From NCBI RefSeq assembly GCF_020991065.1, contig NZ_CP087710.1:1922001-1986000 (forward strand): DNA of 64,000 bases, read 5' to 3'. Numbering within the stretch: position 1 is the first letter of the stretch; each line of letters begins with the position of its first letter. The stretch comes from Nocardioides okcheonensis (GTDB lineage Bacteria; Actinomycetota; Actinomycetes; Propionibacteriales; Nocardioidaceae). Below, piece by piece: positions 25,694-33,157 of this stretch. A model generated the notes under the pieces. That model had not been told where the DNA came from, searched no databases, and saw nothing but the letters and a program-made list of their open reading frames with translations. Made by a program: the position numbers and the translations under genes.

Positions 25694-26344
25694 ATGGCAG
25701 CCCGTTCCGCGCCCGTCGTCGACGCCCCGTCGGCGCCCGCCGAGGTGCCGCCGACCAAGCATGACCGGCGTCGCGACGAGCTCGCGGAGTCGGCGCTCAC
25801 CACCCTCGGCGAGCGGGGCTACGCCAGGACCTCGCTGCGCGACATCGCGCACAACTCGCCCTTCTCGCACGGCGTCGTGCACTACTACTTCGCCAGCAAG
25901 GAGAGCCTGATCACCTACTGCGTGCGCTTCTACAAGCGCACCTGCGTGACCCGCTACGACGCCATCGTCGAGACGTCGGCGTCGGCCGACGAGCTGCGCG
26001 AGCGGTTCGCCGCCAAGCTCGCCGAGACGATCCGCGAGGAGGGCCCGCGCCACCAGCTCTGGTACGACCTGCGCAACCAGTCGATGTTCGAGCCCGCACT
26101 GCGCGAGGTGGTCCTGGAGATCGACGGCCAGCTGGAGGCGATGATCTGGCGGGTGGTGAGCCGCTACGCCGAGCTCGCCGGCCGGCGGCCGGCCATCGAC
26201 CCGTCGACCTGTTACGGCATGCTCGACGGGCTCTTCGCGCAGGCGCTGCTGGCGTGGGCGACCGGACCGGTCGACGCCCGCGCTGACGTCCTCCTCGTCC
26301 TGGCGGCCCGGGTCGACCTGCTGCTGCCGTCGCTGCTCGCCTGA
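25694..26344 (+). CDS. TetR/AcrR family transcriptional regulator
   Basis: 216 aa. The N-terminal HTH reads ELAESALTTLGERGYARTSLRDIAHNSPFSHGVVHYYFASKESLI (about residues 27-72), typical of TetR. The ligand domain has the C-terminal pattern of TetR_C members that respond to acyl-CoA-like ligands, but the ligand is not readable. TAGGAT at 25682-25687 lies 6 nt before the ATG, a leaderless-type promoter. It is divergent from the SDR-acyl-CoA synthetase operon and probably represses it through the palindrome at 25647-25662. Confidence 0.92.
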   Translation: MAARSAPVVDAPSAPAEVPPTKHDRRRDELAESALTTLGERGYARTSLRDIAHNSPFSHGVVHYYFASKESLITYCVRFYKRTCVTRYDAIVETSASADELRERFAAKLAETIREEGPRHQLWYDLRNQSMFEPALREVVLEIDGQLEAMIWRVVSRYAELAGRRPAIDPSTCYGMLDGLFAQALLAWATGPVDARADVLLVLAARVDLLLPSLLA

Positions 26345-26410
26345 CGGGGTTCTCCACAGATCGCCCGGTGGGGCTGTCGCGGCGGCCGCCCCGCGGGCGA
26401 GGGTCGACCC

Positions 26411-26728
26411 ATGATCATCTCGGGAACGGTCGTCCTCGACGCGGACGGCCAGGCCACCACCAGCCGCGAGCTCCACGCCCGCCTGGCCGACCTCGTCGAG
26501 CGTCGGCGCGCGGCCGCCGCGACCGTCGCGGCGCTGCTCGACTCCTGGCGCGGCGCCGCGGCCACCGGCTTCGCCGAGCGGTCGGCGGAGTGGGACGACC
26601 ACGCCGGAGCCGTGCTCGACGCGCTGGGCGCGTCGCTCGCGGCGATCGACCTCGCGCGGGCCGACCTGCTCGACGCCGACTCGCGCCGCGGCGACGCAGC
26701 CGCCGTGCTCGTGGGACGGCTCGGATGA
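26411..26728 (+). CDS. WXG100-like small helical protein
   Basis: 105 aa, almost wholly alpha-helical by composition (Ala, Arg, Asp, Leu). Two helices flank a turn with Trp-Arg-Gly (LLDSWRGAAATGF, about residues 44-56), the WXG signature of ESAT-6/WXG100 proteins. It is the first of four genes in a row that overlap by 4 bp each (ATGA or GTGA), so the products are made together. In WXG100-LXG style toxin loci the small proteins act as targeting partners or chaperones of the large toxin. No ESX secretion genes occur in the window. Confidence 0.75.
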   Translation: MIISGTVVLDADGQATTSRELHARLADLVERRRAAAATVAALLDSWRGAAATGFAERSAEWDDHAGAVLDALGASLAAIDLARADLLDADSRRGDAAAVLVGRLG

Positions 26729-27024
26729 CCGCCTTCGACGTCGACCTCGACGAGCTGCGTGCCGCCGTGGCGGCGCTGGGCGGCTGCCAGCGGGAGATCT
26801 TCGCGCTCGCCGCCGACGTCGACGCGCTCCAGGTCAGGCTGCAGGGCGGCTGGTCGGGGCTCGCCGCCGACTCCCAGTCGACGACGTACGCCTCGTGGCG
26901 CGCCGACTGCGCCGACATGGTGAGCGCGCTCGCGGCACTGCGGGCGGTGGCGTCGGCGGCCGACGAGCACTACGCGGCCGCCGTCTCCGCCAACCTCGAG
27001 CTCTGGCGCCAGGTCGCTCCGTGA
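26725..27024 (+). CDS. WXG100-like small helical protein, second copy
   Basis: 99 aa starting at the ATG that overlaps the previous stop. The helix-turn-helix hairpin has Trp-Ser-Gly (LQGGWSGLAADSQS, about residues 37-50), a better WXG100 motif than its neighbour. It probably pairs with the upstream protein or with the N-terminal part of the large protein downstream, in the manner of dedicated partners of LXG toxins. Composition is Ala-rich and no signal peptide is present. Confidence 0.78.
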   Translation: MTAFDVDLDELRAAVAALGGCQREIFALAADVDALQVRLQGGWSGLAADSQSTTYASWRADCADMVSALAALRAVASAADEHYAAAVSANLELWRQVAP

Positions 27025-28319
27025 GGATCAGCGTGGAGTGCGGCGGCTTCGAGCAGGCCTCCGATGCCGCGCGCACCGCCAACCAGGTGGTCGCGCTCGC
27101 GACCGACACCCTCACCGGCAGGCTCGCCGGCTGTGCGGCGATGGCCGGCAACGACAGCCCCGGCGCGGACTTCGCCGCGGCCTACGACGCGGGCGCGAGC
27201 GAGGCGGTCGCCGCACTGGCCGACCTCGCCCGCGCGTTCATCGGGCTCGGCCGCCTGCTCGCCGCGACCGGCCTCCACCACGCCGAGGCCGAGTCGGCCG
27301 CCGCCGGGCAGGTCCTCGGCTCGGTGTCCGCCGGCCTGACGTCCGACGCCTACGTCGCCGTCACGCCGTCCGTCCCGCCCTCCAGCCTCGGCGGGCAGGA
27401 GCCGTCCTTCGGGCCGGTCGACCGCTGGATTCTCGACCACGTCGAGGGCTTCGTCTGGCCGAGCGGCGACGTCGACCTGCTCCGCGACGCCGCCACGACC
27501 TGGCGCCGCACGGCGGAGTCGGTGGCCGGCCTCGTCGACCACGTCGCCTCCGCCCGTGCGTTCCTCGAGGTGCAGGTCTCCCCCGAGGTGCCGGTGGCCC
27601 TCTCCTGCCTGGCCGACGTGCGCTCGCTGGTGCTCGACGTCGCCGCCGAGCTCGCCGCCCTCGGCACGGCCTGCGAGGAGCACGCCGCCGCGATCGAGGC
27701 GGTCCACGAGCGGACCCGCGCCCTGCTCCGCGAGGTCGCGTCGATGGCGGTCGAGGGCGTCACGATCTCCGCGCTCGTCGCGGCCCTCAGCGGCCCGCTC
27801 GGCGGCAGCCTCGGCATGGGCGCCCTGCTCGCCCGCATCCGCGCAGTCGCACCCCGCTTCCACGCCCTCCTCTCCACGCTCCGCGTCTCGGTCGCCTCGA
27901 CCGCGGCACGCCTGCGCACCGGGCGGGCGACCCTCGCCGACCTCCGGATCCGGCTCGAGCGGTATGCCCGGGTCGGGGTCCGGGACGAGCGGGGGTCGGC
28001 GAGGATCCCGGGCGGTGGATTCGCTCGAGGCCCCGGGCGCCCACGTCCTCACGTCGAGGACGCAAAGCTGGAGAACTACGTCCACCAGCTCTTCAAGGGC
28101 ACCGAGAACCCCCGGCGGCTGGGGGACGGGACGACCATGGATGCCATCCGTCACGAGCTCGCGGGAGGCGATCTGGTCAACGGGAAGGACCACGTCGGAA
28201 AGGGCCGCGAGATACTCCGAGGGCTCGACCGCTGGTTGCGACAGCACTCGGACGCGTCGGGCCCTGACCGAGAAGTGGCGCAGAATCTCGCCGACGAGCT
28301 ACGGGGGCTACTCGAATGA
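27021..28319 (+). CDS. Polymorphic-toxin-like protein with C-terminal Ntox28-like domain
   Basis: 432 aa from a GTG overlapping the previous stop (GTGA). Residues 1-330 are a long helical, Ala-rich region resembling WXG/LXG-type delivery domains, including a glycine-rich hydrophobic patch (LSGPLGGSLGMGALL). A short basic, Gly/Pro-rich joint (GARIPGGGFARGPGRPRP type, about 332-350) is followed by a compact C-terminal domain: KLENYVHQLFKGTENPRRLGDGTTMDAIRHEL ... HVGKGREILRGLDRWL. This pattern matches my memory of type 28 polymorphic toxin domains, predicted RNases; that identification is tentative. Codon use becomes less G/C-biased in the toxin part, as is common for swapped toxin tips. The next gene is the likely immunity gene. 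Confidence 0.7.
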   Translation: MRISVECGGFEQASDAARTANQVVALATDTLTGRLAGCAAMAGNDSPGADFAAAYDAGASEAVAALADLARAFIGLGRLLAATGLHHAEAESAAAGQVLGSVSAGLTSDAYVAVTPSVPPSSLGGQEPSFGPVDRWILDHVEGFVWPSGDVDLLRDAATTWRRTAESVAGLVDHVASARAFLEVQVSPEVPVALSCLADVRSLVLDVAAELAALGTACEEHAAAIEAVHERTRALLREVASMAVEGVTISALVAALSGPLGGSLGMGALLARIRAVAPRFHALLSTLRVSVASTAARLRTGRATLADLRIRLERYARVGVRDERGSARIPGGGFARGPGRPRPHVEDAKLENYVHQLFKGTENPRRLGDGTTMDAIRHELAGGDLVNGKDHVGKGREILRGLDRWLRQHSDASGPDREVAQNLADELRGLLE

Positions 28320-28675
28320 CCGCTGAGACTGACTTCATCGATCGCCTGCGGGCTGTGGCGCCCGAGATCGAACCGGCGCTCCAGGAGCACCTCCGCGACC
28401 AGGAGGGCGAGCTGCTCCCGTACGTGTTCTCGTTCGAGATCGCCAAGTGGCTTGACGCGTCGGCATCAGCGGACACCGCACGTGCCGCGACCGTCCTCGC
28501 GTGGCTGGAGGACGAGTTCGCCCGGGGCGAGTTCGCCGTCCGGAACCTCATCGACGTCGGCATCATCGAGATGCTGCCGTCGGTCCCAGAAGGCCGGCCG
28601 GTGCTGGACCTCCTCCCGCCGGGGCTCAAGGCGCTCGCCGAGGACGGGGGCCTGTTCCTCCCGCGCGAACCGTAG
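28316..28675 (+). CDS. Probable immunity protein for the upstream toxin
   Basis: 119 aa, ATG overlapping the toxin stop by 4 bp. It is acidic and helical. The core LRDQEGELLPYVFSFEIAKW ... VLAWLEDEFARG ... VPEGRPVLDLLPPGLKALAEDGG is repeated in the C-terminal half of the protein at 29352-29996, so this is a duplicated domain family; it resembles the DUF7674-type immunity family. Position directly after a polymorphic toxin gene is the basis for the immunity call; the function itself is inference. Confidence 0.7.
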   Translation: MTAETDFIDRLRAVAPEIEPALQEHLRDQEGELLPYVFSFEIAKWLDASASADTARAATVLAWLEDEFARGEFAVRNLIDVGIIEMLPSVPEGRPVLDLLPPGLKALAEDGGLFLPREP

Positions 28676-28986
28676 TGGCATGGCACGGCCACCCGAGGCA
28701 GCGACACGATCCCGCGAGCTCGACAGCGGCGCGTGGGTCTTGCCCAACCCACCCGGGTACGTCCCTGACCGGCGAGCGCCGGGCCGCATGCAGCGGGCGG
28801 TCGCAGACACGCGGACAGAACTCCGCCCGCGTGTCCCCGCCGAGCGTGGACCCGACGCGCCCGAACGACTTCTGTCCGCGCGTCTCCTGGGCAGGCCCAC
28901 GTACCGACCACCTGCGGGCCGGCGGGGGCAAGCACCCACAGCCGTCGCCCGCGCATCCGACGCAACTCCCGAGCAAGGACACCCCA
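28676..28986. other. 311-bp stretch without a convincing gene; contains a 77-bp repeat element
   Basis: Frames are open here but read as low-complexity Arg/Pro text on every strand. The only structure seen is the repeat element at 28811-28887 and the AAGGA ribosome-binding site at 28975-28979 for the next gene. It may be decayed remains of an earlier toxin tip or immunity gene. Confidence 0.6.
28811..28887. repeat. 77-bp element with inverted ends, copy 1
   Basis: Starts GCGGACAGAACTCCGCCCGC and ends CTTCTGTCCGCGCGTCTCC. The inner ends GCGGACAGAA and TTCTGTCCGC are inverted repeats. A second copy of the same length and orientation, differing at only a handful of positions, is at 30558-30634. 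Together they bracket three immunity-like genes. It resembles a miniature inverted-repeat (MITE- or REP-like) element; no transposase gene is present. Confidence 0.85.
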
Positions 28987-29271
28987 GTGGCGGCTGACCA
29001 GCACAGCACGATCATCGCGATGAGGTGCTTGGTCGAGCAGTACCAGGCGGACGGCACCTCGCTGGCCGACTTCGAGGACCGGTTCCTTTCCCTGCACTCC
29101 ACCGTGCCGGGCAACCTCCCACATGAACTCGCGGAGGTGGTCGACGAGCTCTTCTGGGCCGTCGAGTCGTACGTGCCGGACCCGGAGCTACGCGACAGCG
29201 GCGACACCGGTGACGAGGAGCTGCGCGCGGCCGTCCGTCGTGCCCGGGTTGCGCTGGCCCGTCTCGAGTGA
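28987..29271 (+). CDS. Colicin D immunity-like small protein
   Basis: 94 aa from a GTG with AAGGA 7 nt upstream. The sequence MRCLVEQYQADGTSLADFEDRFLSLH, HELAEVVDELFWAVESYVPDPELRD and ELRAAVRRARVALARLE follows the pattern of small acidic helical immunity proteins of the colicin D immunity type. No toxin domain lies next to it, so it is an orphan immunity gene inside a repeat-bracketed cassette. Specificity is unknown; the family call is moderate. Confidence 0.68.
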   Translation: MAADQHSTIIAMRCLVEQYQADGTSLADFEDRFLSLHSTVPGNLPHELAEVVDELFWAVESYVPDPELRDSGDTGDEELRAAVRRARVALARLE

Positions 29272-29351
29272 ATCCCACGCGGCAAGCGCACGTCGTCCCG
29301 ATCCCTCTGAGTGACTCATGGAGCAGCTTTTCCCCCTACAGGAGGACTGAC

Positions 29352-29996
29352 ATGACAGAGCTGCGGCACCTGATGGCGGCGTACTTCCACCAGGACTGGA
29401 TGGACGAGTACGACGACTCCTGGGAGCGTGCAGTCGACGACTTCCTCGACAGGTCGCCCGATCGAGCAGCAGCTGCCGCCGGCCAGATCGACGCCCTGCT
29501 CGCCGAGGGACTGGACCCCGGGTCGCTCGGCCGCAGGCTCAACGACCTCGGCAACTACCGCCACGCAGGCGACGAGCCCGACGCCTACGCGACATGGCTG
29601 CGCTCCGTCGCTATCCGGCTTCGCGAGGCGAGCCCAGCGACGACGACATCGCAGGACCTGGCGAAGCGCCTCACGAGCGAGTTCGCCTCCCTGCGTCCCT
29701 TGATGGAGGCGCATCTGGGGGAGCAGGAGAACGAGCTGCTCCCCTATCTGTTGATAGCCGACATCGCCCGGTGGGCGCACGCAACCATGGCGGTCGACCC
29801 TCAGCTGGTCGGTGACGTCGTCGACTGGCTGGAGAGGGAGTTCGACGCTGCCGCGCCACCGGAGCAGGACCTCATCGGGCTCGGCTTCGTCGAGACGATC
29901 CCGTTCCCACCGGAGGGCGCACCCTTGCTGCTCCGACTCGGCCCCTCGCTCACTCGCGTGGCGAGGGAGATCGGCATCCTGCCCGACGGCGAATGA
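29352..29996 (+). CDS. Two-domain immunity protein: CdiI-like domain fused to a copy of the upstream immunity domain
   Basis: 214 aa, ATG with AGGAGG 6 nt upstream. Residues 1-95 (LRHLMAAYFHQDWMDEYDDSWERAVDDFL ... IDALLAEGLDPGSLGRRLNDLGNY) match contact-dependent-inhibition immunity proteins (CdiI_2 type, hallmark YFHQDW). Residues about 110-210 (LGEQENELLPYLLIADIARW ... VVDWLEREF ... PPEGAPLLL) align over the whole length with the 119-aa immunity protein at 28316-28675. So one chain holds two distinct immunity domains. No matching toxin gene is adjacent. It is likely a broad-protection gene in an immunity cassette. Confidence 0.78.
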   Translation: MTELRHLMAAYFHQDWMDEYDDSWERAVDDFLDRSPDRAAAAAGQIDALLAEGLDPGSLGRRLNDLGNYRHAGDEPDAYATWLRSVAIRLREASPATTTSQDLAKRLTSEFASLRPLMEAHLGEQENELLPYLLIADIARWAHATMAVDPQLVGDVVDWLEREFDAAAPPEQDLIGLGFVETIPFPPEGAPLLLRLGPSLTRVAREIGILPDGE

Positions 29997-30051
29997 TCGG
30001 CGCGATGCGCGCCGACGGACGCCGGGCACCCGCGAACGGAGACCTGAACTG

Positions 30052-30387
30052 ATGACGAGGGACGAATCGATCGACCTGGTCCGCGAGCTCGAGGAGGAGC
30101 TCGACCTCGACGGCGTCCTTCCGCTCTACCAGTTCACCTGGTACCAGGACATCGGAAGTCGGCCGGACGAACGCGACGCGATCCTCAGGCTCGCGCAGGA
30201 CGCGTACGACGAGATGTGCCGACGGCGCCCCGACGCGCGGCTGGGCTGGGTCACCTGGCCGCACCTGTCACCCGACGCCGTGGAGACCTCCGAGGCGGGC
30301 ACGCGACCTGACTTCCTCCTCGACCCGGACGGCGCCGAGGCTCGCGCACGCATCCAGGTGCTGGTCGTGGACCAGCTGGACCCCTGA
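30052..30387 (+). CDS. Small acidic protein of unknown family, candidate immunity protein
   Basis: 111 aa, ATG with GGAG about 10 nt upstream. It begins MTRDESIDLVRELEEELDLDGVLPLYQFTW and is acidic, with a predicted helix, a Trp/Tyr-rich middle (WYQDIG, WVTWPHL) and a short C-terminal strand. I recognise no family. Size, acidity and location as last gene in the repeat-bracketed immunity cassette suggest another immunity protein, which is inference from context only. Confidence 0.55.
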   Translation: MTRDESIDLVRELEEELDLDGVLPLYQFTWYQDIGSRPDERDAILRLAQDAYDEMCRRRPDARLGWVTWPHLSPDAVETSEAGTRPDFLLDPDGAEARARIQVLVVDQLDP

Positions 30388-30430
30388 GCCACCGCCCGAC
30401 CGTGGCGGCACACGACATCCGGGAGCGCCG

Positions 30431-30490
30431 ATCGAGTGCCGTCTGCCGCCACCCTCGCCAATCGGATGCCGTCTGCCGCCACCTTGCCGG
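30431..30490. repeat. Two tandem 30-bp units
   Basis: Units 30431-30460 and 30461-30490 share ATCG..TGCCGTCTGCCGCCACC. They lie in the non-coding 3' flank of the immunity cassette, just before the second 77-bp element, and may be an insertion or recombination scar. Confidence 0.75.
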
Positions 30491-30553
30491 GCCGACGACG
30501 CCATCCACACGCGCGCAAGTCCTGGCCGCGCGCAGCGCGCCGGGTGGTCGCGC

Positions 30554-30634
30554 ACGCGCGGACAGAACTCCGCCCGCCGGTCACCGCCGAGCGTGGACCC
30601 GAAGCGCCAGAACGACTTCTGTCCGCGCGTCTCC
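30554..30634. repeat. 77-bp element with inverted ends, copy 2
   Basis: Same length and orientation as the copy at 28811-28887. In this copy the ends form a perfect 14-bp terminal inverted repeat: ACGCGCGGACAGAA (30554-30567) and TTCTGTCCGCGCGT (30617-30630). The perfect termini suggest that this is the better-preserved copy. It marks the right border of the immunity cassette. Confidence 0.85.
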
Positions 30635-30669
30635 GCTGACGAACGGGCCTGACGCCGACAGCGGGGCAC

Positions 30670-31419
30670 TCAGCCCACGACCCCCGGGCGCACGACCGTG
30701 GCGTAGACCCCGAACACCGGCTCGTTCGCGGCGTTGACCGGGCGGTGCTCCACCAGCGCCTTGAGCAGCCGCAGGTCGCGCGCGCCCGTCTCCGGGTGAT
30801 GGTCGACGACGGCGCAGCGCGGGATCGGTCCGCCGATCCGGAGCACGGCGGACCCGACCGCGACCTCGCCGCCGAGCCAGGTGTCCTCGACGTAGGGCTC
30901 CGAGGTCTCCACCACCAGCGTCGCCCGGAAGCGCGCGGCCTCGGAGACCAGGGACGGCCGGTCGACCCGGGCGGCGACGTCCTCGAGCGACGCCGTCCCC
31001 AGCAGCGTGACCGGGGCGTCGAAGACGACCCCGCCCCGCGGCGCCGCCGCGAGCTGGACGGGGCGTCCGAGGAAGTCCGACAGCAGCTCGGAGTGCGGCC
31101 CGTCGGTGAGCGCGAGCTCGACCGTCCGACCCCAGTAGTCGCAGGCGAGGGTCTCGCCGGTCGGCTCCGGCTCGAACGCGGCGCCGGTGCCGTCGGGGAG
31201 CACCATCGCGAGCTCGTCGCCGGTCTGCTCGGCGACCACGCCGATCAGCGACGGGTGCTGGACGGTCCGCAGCACCCGCGCCGCCTCGACGTCGACCAGG
31301 CACCAGGCGCGGTCGCCGACGGCGCCGAGGTCGTCCAGCCGCACGCCCGGCACCGGCTGGTGCCGCAGGCCCTTCACCGGCGAGAAGCCGGCCGAGCGGA
31401 CGACCAGGGAGTCGGTCAT
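30670..31419 (-). CDS. MOSC-domain protein (MOSC N-terminal barrel + MOSC)
   Basis: 249 aa. The N-terminal beta-barrel begins RSAGFSPVKGLRHQPVPGVRLDDLGAVGDRAW, and the MOSC part contains the conserved Cys in GGPIPRCAVVDHHPETGARD (about residues 200-220), the position that in related enzymes binds the molybdenum cofactor. The family handles sulphur from molybdopterin cofactors or reduces N-hydroxylated compounds. It stands alone between the immunity cassette and the sugar ABC operon. Partner unknown. Confidence 0.88.
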   Translation of the reverse strand: MTDSLVVRSAGFSPVKGLRHQPVPGVRLDDLGAVGDRAWCLVDVEAARVLRTVQHPSLIGVVAEQTGDELAMVLPDGTGAAFEPEPTGETLACDYWGRTVELALTDGPHSELLSDFLGRPVQLAAAPRGGVVFDAPVTLLGTASLEDVAARVDRPSLVSEAARFRATLVVETSEPYVEDTWLGGEVAVGSAVLRIGGPIPRCAVVDHHPETGARDLRLLKALVEHRPVNAANEPVFGVYATVVRPGVVG

Positions 31420-31440
31420 GCGCTCATCGTGCCACCGTCG

Positions 31441-32256
31441 TCAGCCGCGCACCGACCCCGCCGTCAGCCCCGCGACGAAGTAGCGCTGGAGGAAGACGTA
31501 CGCCACGACGAGCGGCGCGGACGCGACCAGCACCCCGGTGAAGAGCAGGGGGTAGTCGGTGAGGAACTCGCCCTGGAAGTCCAGCAGCGCCAGCGGCAGC
31601 GTGCGCTTCTCCGGCGTCTGGATGAACAGCAGCGGGTAGAGCAGGTCGTTCCACTGGATCACCACCAGGAAGATCGCGGTGGCGGCGATCGACGGCAGCG
31701 ACAGCGGCAGCACGACCGACCGGAGCGTCTGCCACGGCCCGGCGCCGTCGAGCGCGGACGCCTCGTAGAGCTCGGGCGGCAGGGTGCGCATGAAGCCGGC
31801 CAGGATGAACACCGCGACCGGCAGGCACACGACGGTCTCGATCAGCACCAGTCCGACCAGGCTGTTGAGCAGGCCGAGCCGGTCGAACAGGACGTACTGC
31901 GGGATCATGTTGGCCTGCGCCGGGACGGCCATGCCGAGCACGAGGAAGCCGTGGATCGCCCACCCGGGCCAGCCGGGGATCCGGGCGATGCCGTAGGACG
32001 CCAGCACCGCGACCGTCAGGGTGAGCAGCACGCCACCGCCGGCGACGAGCGCGCTGTTGAGCAGCGCCGTCGACATCGCCTGCTCGCCGAGGACGGTGCG
32101 GAAGTTGTCGAGGCTGAGCGTGCTCGGCAGGCCGAACGGCGAGTCGAAGAGCTCGGGCGTGGTCTTGAAGCTGCCGGTGAGGACGAGCGAGAGCGGCAGC
32201 AGGATGAGCAGCGCGTAGAGGCCGAGCAGCGCGCGGCGGCTGAGCGAGGCGATCAT
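31441..32256 (-). CDS. Carbohydrate ABC transporter permease (MalG/UgpE type)
   Basis: 271 aa with six hydrophobic segments. The EAA loop that contacts the ATPase reads YEASALDGAGPWQTLRSVVLPLSLP (about residues 165-190). The N-terminal extracytoplasmic loop has the LDNFRTVL pattern of this class. It is the last gene of an SBP-permease-permease operon; the ATPase gene is missing, as is normal in actinobacteria where a shared MsiK-type ATPase serves several sugar importers. It follows the other permease gene by 4 bp. Confidence 0.93.
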   Translation of the reverse strand: MIASLSRRALLGLYALLILLPLSLVLTGSFKTTPELFDSPFGLPSTLSLDNFRTVLGEQAMSTALLNSALVAGGGVLLTLTVAVLASYGIARIPGWPGWAIHGFLVLGMAVPAQANMIPQYVLFDRLGLLNSLVGLVLIETVVCLPVAVFILAGFMRTLPPELYEASALDGAGPWQTLRSVVLPLSLPSIAATAIFLVVIQWNDLLYPLLFIQTPEKRTLPLALLDFQGEFLTDYPLLFTGVLVASAPLVVAYVFLQRYFVAGLTAGSVRG

Positions 32257-32260
32257 GCGC

Positions 32261-33157
32261 TCACGCCCCCTTCTGGGTCAGCTTGAGGGTGCGCCGCTGC
32301 AGCACGGTCACGGCCAGGATGATCGCCATGAAGAGCAGCGACTCGGCCGCGGCGTAGCCGAACTCGGCGTTGGTGAAGGTCGTGTAGATGCGGGTCGACA
32401 AGATGTCGAGCGAGCGCCGTGGCGGGTTGCCGCCGAGGCCGAGGATCAGGTCGAACGCCTTGAACGACTGGATGGTCGTGTAGGCCACCACGATCGTCGT
32501 GGTCGGCGCGACCAGCGGCCAGGTGACGTTGCGGAACTGCTGCCAGCGGCCGGCGCCGTCGAGGCGGGCGGCCTCGTAGAGCTCCTCGGGGATCTGCTGG
32601 AGCCCGGCGATGAAGATGACCATCAGCTGGCCGGCGTGCGCCCAGACCTGGGTCATCGCGACCCAGTAGATCGCCTGGTCGGGGTTGCCGAGGAAGCCCG
32701 ACTGGAGGGAGTCGAGCCCGACCGCACCGAGGGCCTGGTTGACCGCGCCGACGTTGGGGTCGTAGACGAAGCGCCACACGAACGCGACCGACACCGACGA
32801 CAGGATCGTCGGCAGGAAGTAGATCGAGCGCAGCAGCACCGACGACTTCGAGTTGCGCAGCAGCATCAGCGCGAGCCCGAGCGAGAGCAGCGTCTGCAGC
32901 ACCACGACGACCAGCAGGAACTTCAGGTTGTTGGTGAGCGCGGTGGTGAACAGCGAGTCGCCGCCGCCGGCGAGCTTGGTCAGGTTGTCCGCGCCGACCC
33001 GCTCGAAGTCGGGGCTGAACCCGTCCCAGTCGGTGGTGGCGTACTGCACCGCCTGCAGCGTCGGGACGACGAAGAAGACGACGTAGAGGGCGATCGCGGG
33101 CAGCGGGAAGAGGTAGAGCGCCGGGTGCGGACGGCCCGGCCCGGTCAGCCGCTTCAT
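32261..33157 (-). CDS. Carbohydrate ABC transporter permease (MalF/UgpA type)
   Basis: 298 aa from the ATG giving MKRLTGPGRPHPALYLF; this ATG overlaps the binding-protein stop by 4 bp. Six membrane segments are visible. The EAA loop is YEAARLDGAGRWQQFRNVTWPLVAP, and the pre-TM YLFPLPAIALYVVFFVVPTLQAV is typical of MalF-like proteins in actinobacteria. It pairs with the downstream permease to form the channel for the sugar captured by the binding protein. Confidence 0.93.
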   Translation of the reverse strand: MKRLTGPGRPHPALYLFPLPAIALYVVFFVVPTLQAVQYATTDWDGFSPDFERVGADNLTKLAGGGDSLFTTALTNNLKFLLVVVVLQTLLSLGLALMLLRNSKSSVLLRSIYFLPTILSSVSVAFVWRFVYDPNVGAVNQALGAVGLDSLQSGFLGNPDQAIYWVAMTQVWAHAGQLMVIFIAGLQQIPEELYEAARLDGAGRWQQFRNVTWPLVAPTTTIVVAYTTIQSFKAFDLILGLGGNPPRRSLDILSTRIYTTFTNAEFGYAAAESLLFMAIILAVTVLQRRTLKLTQKGA

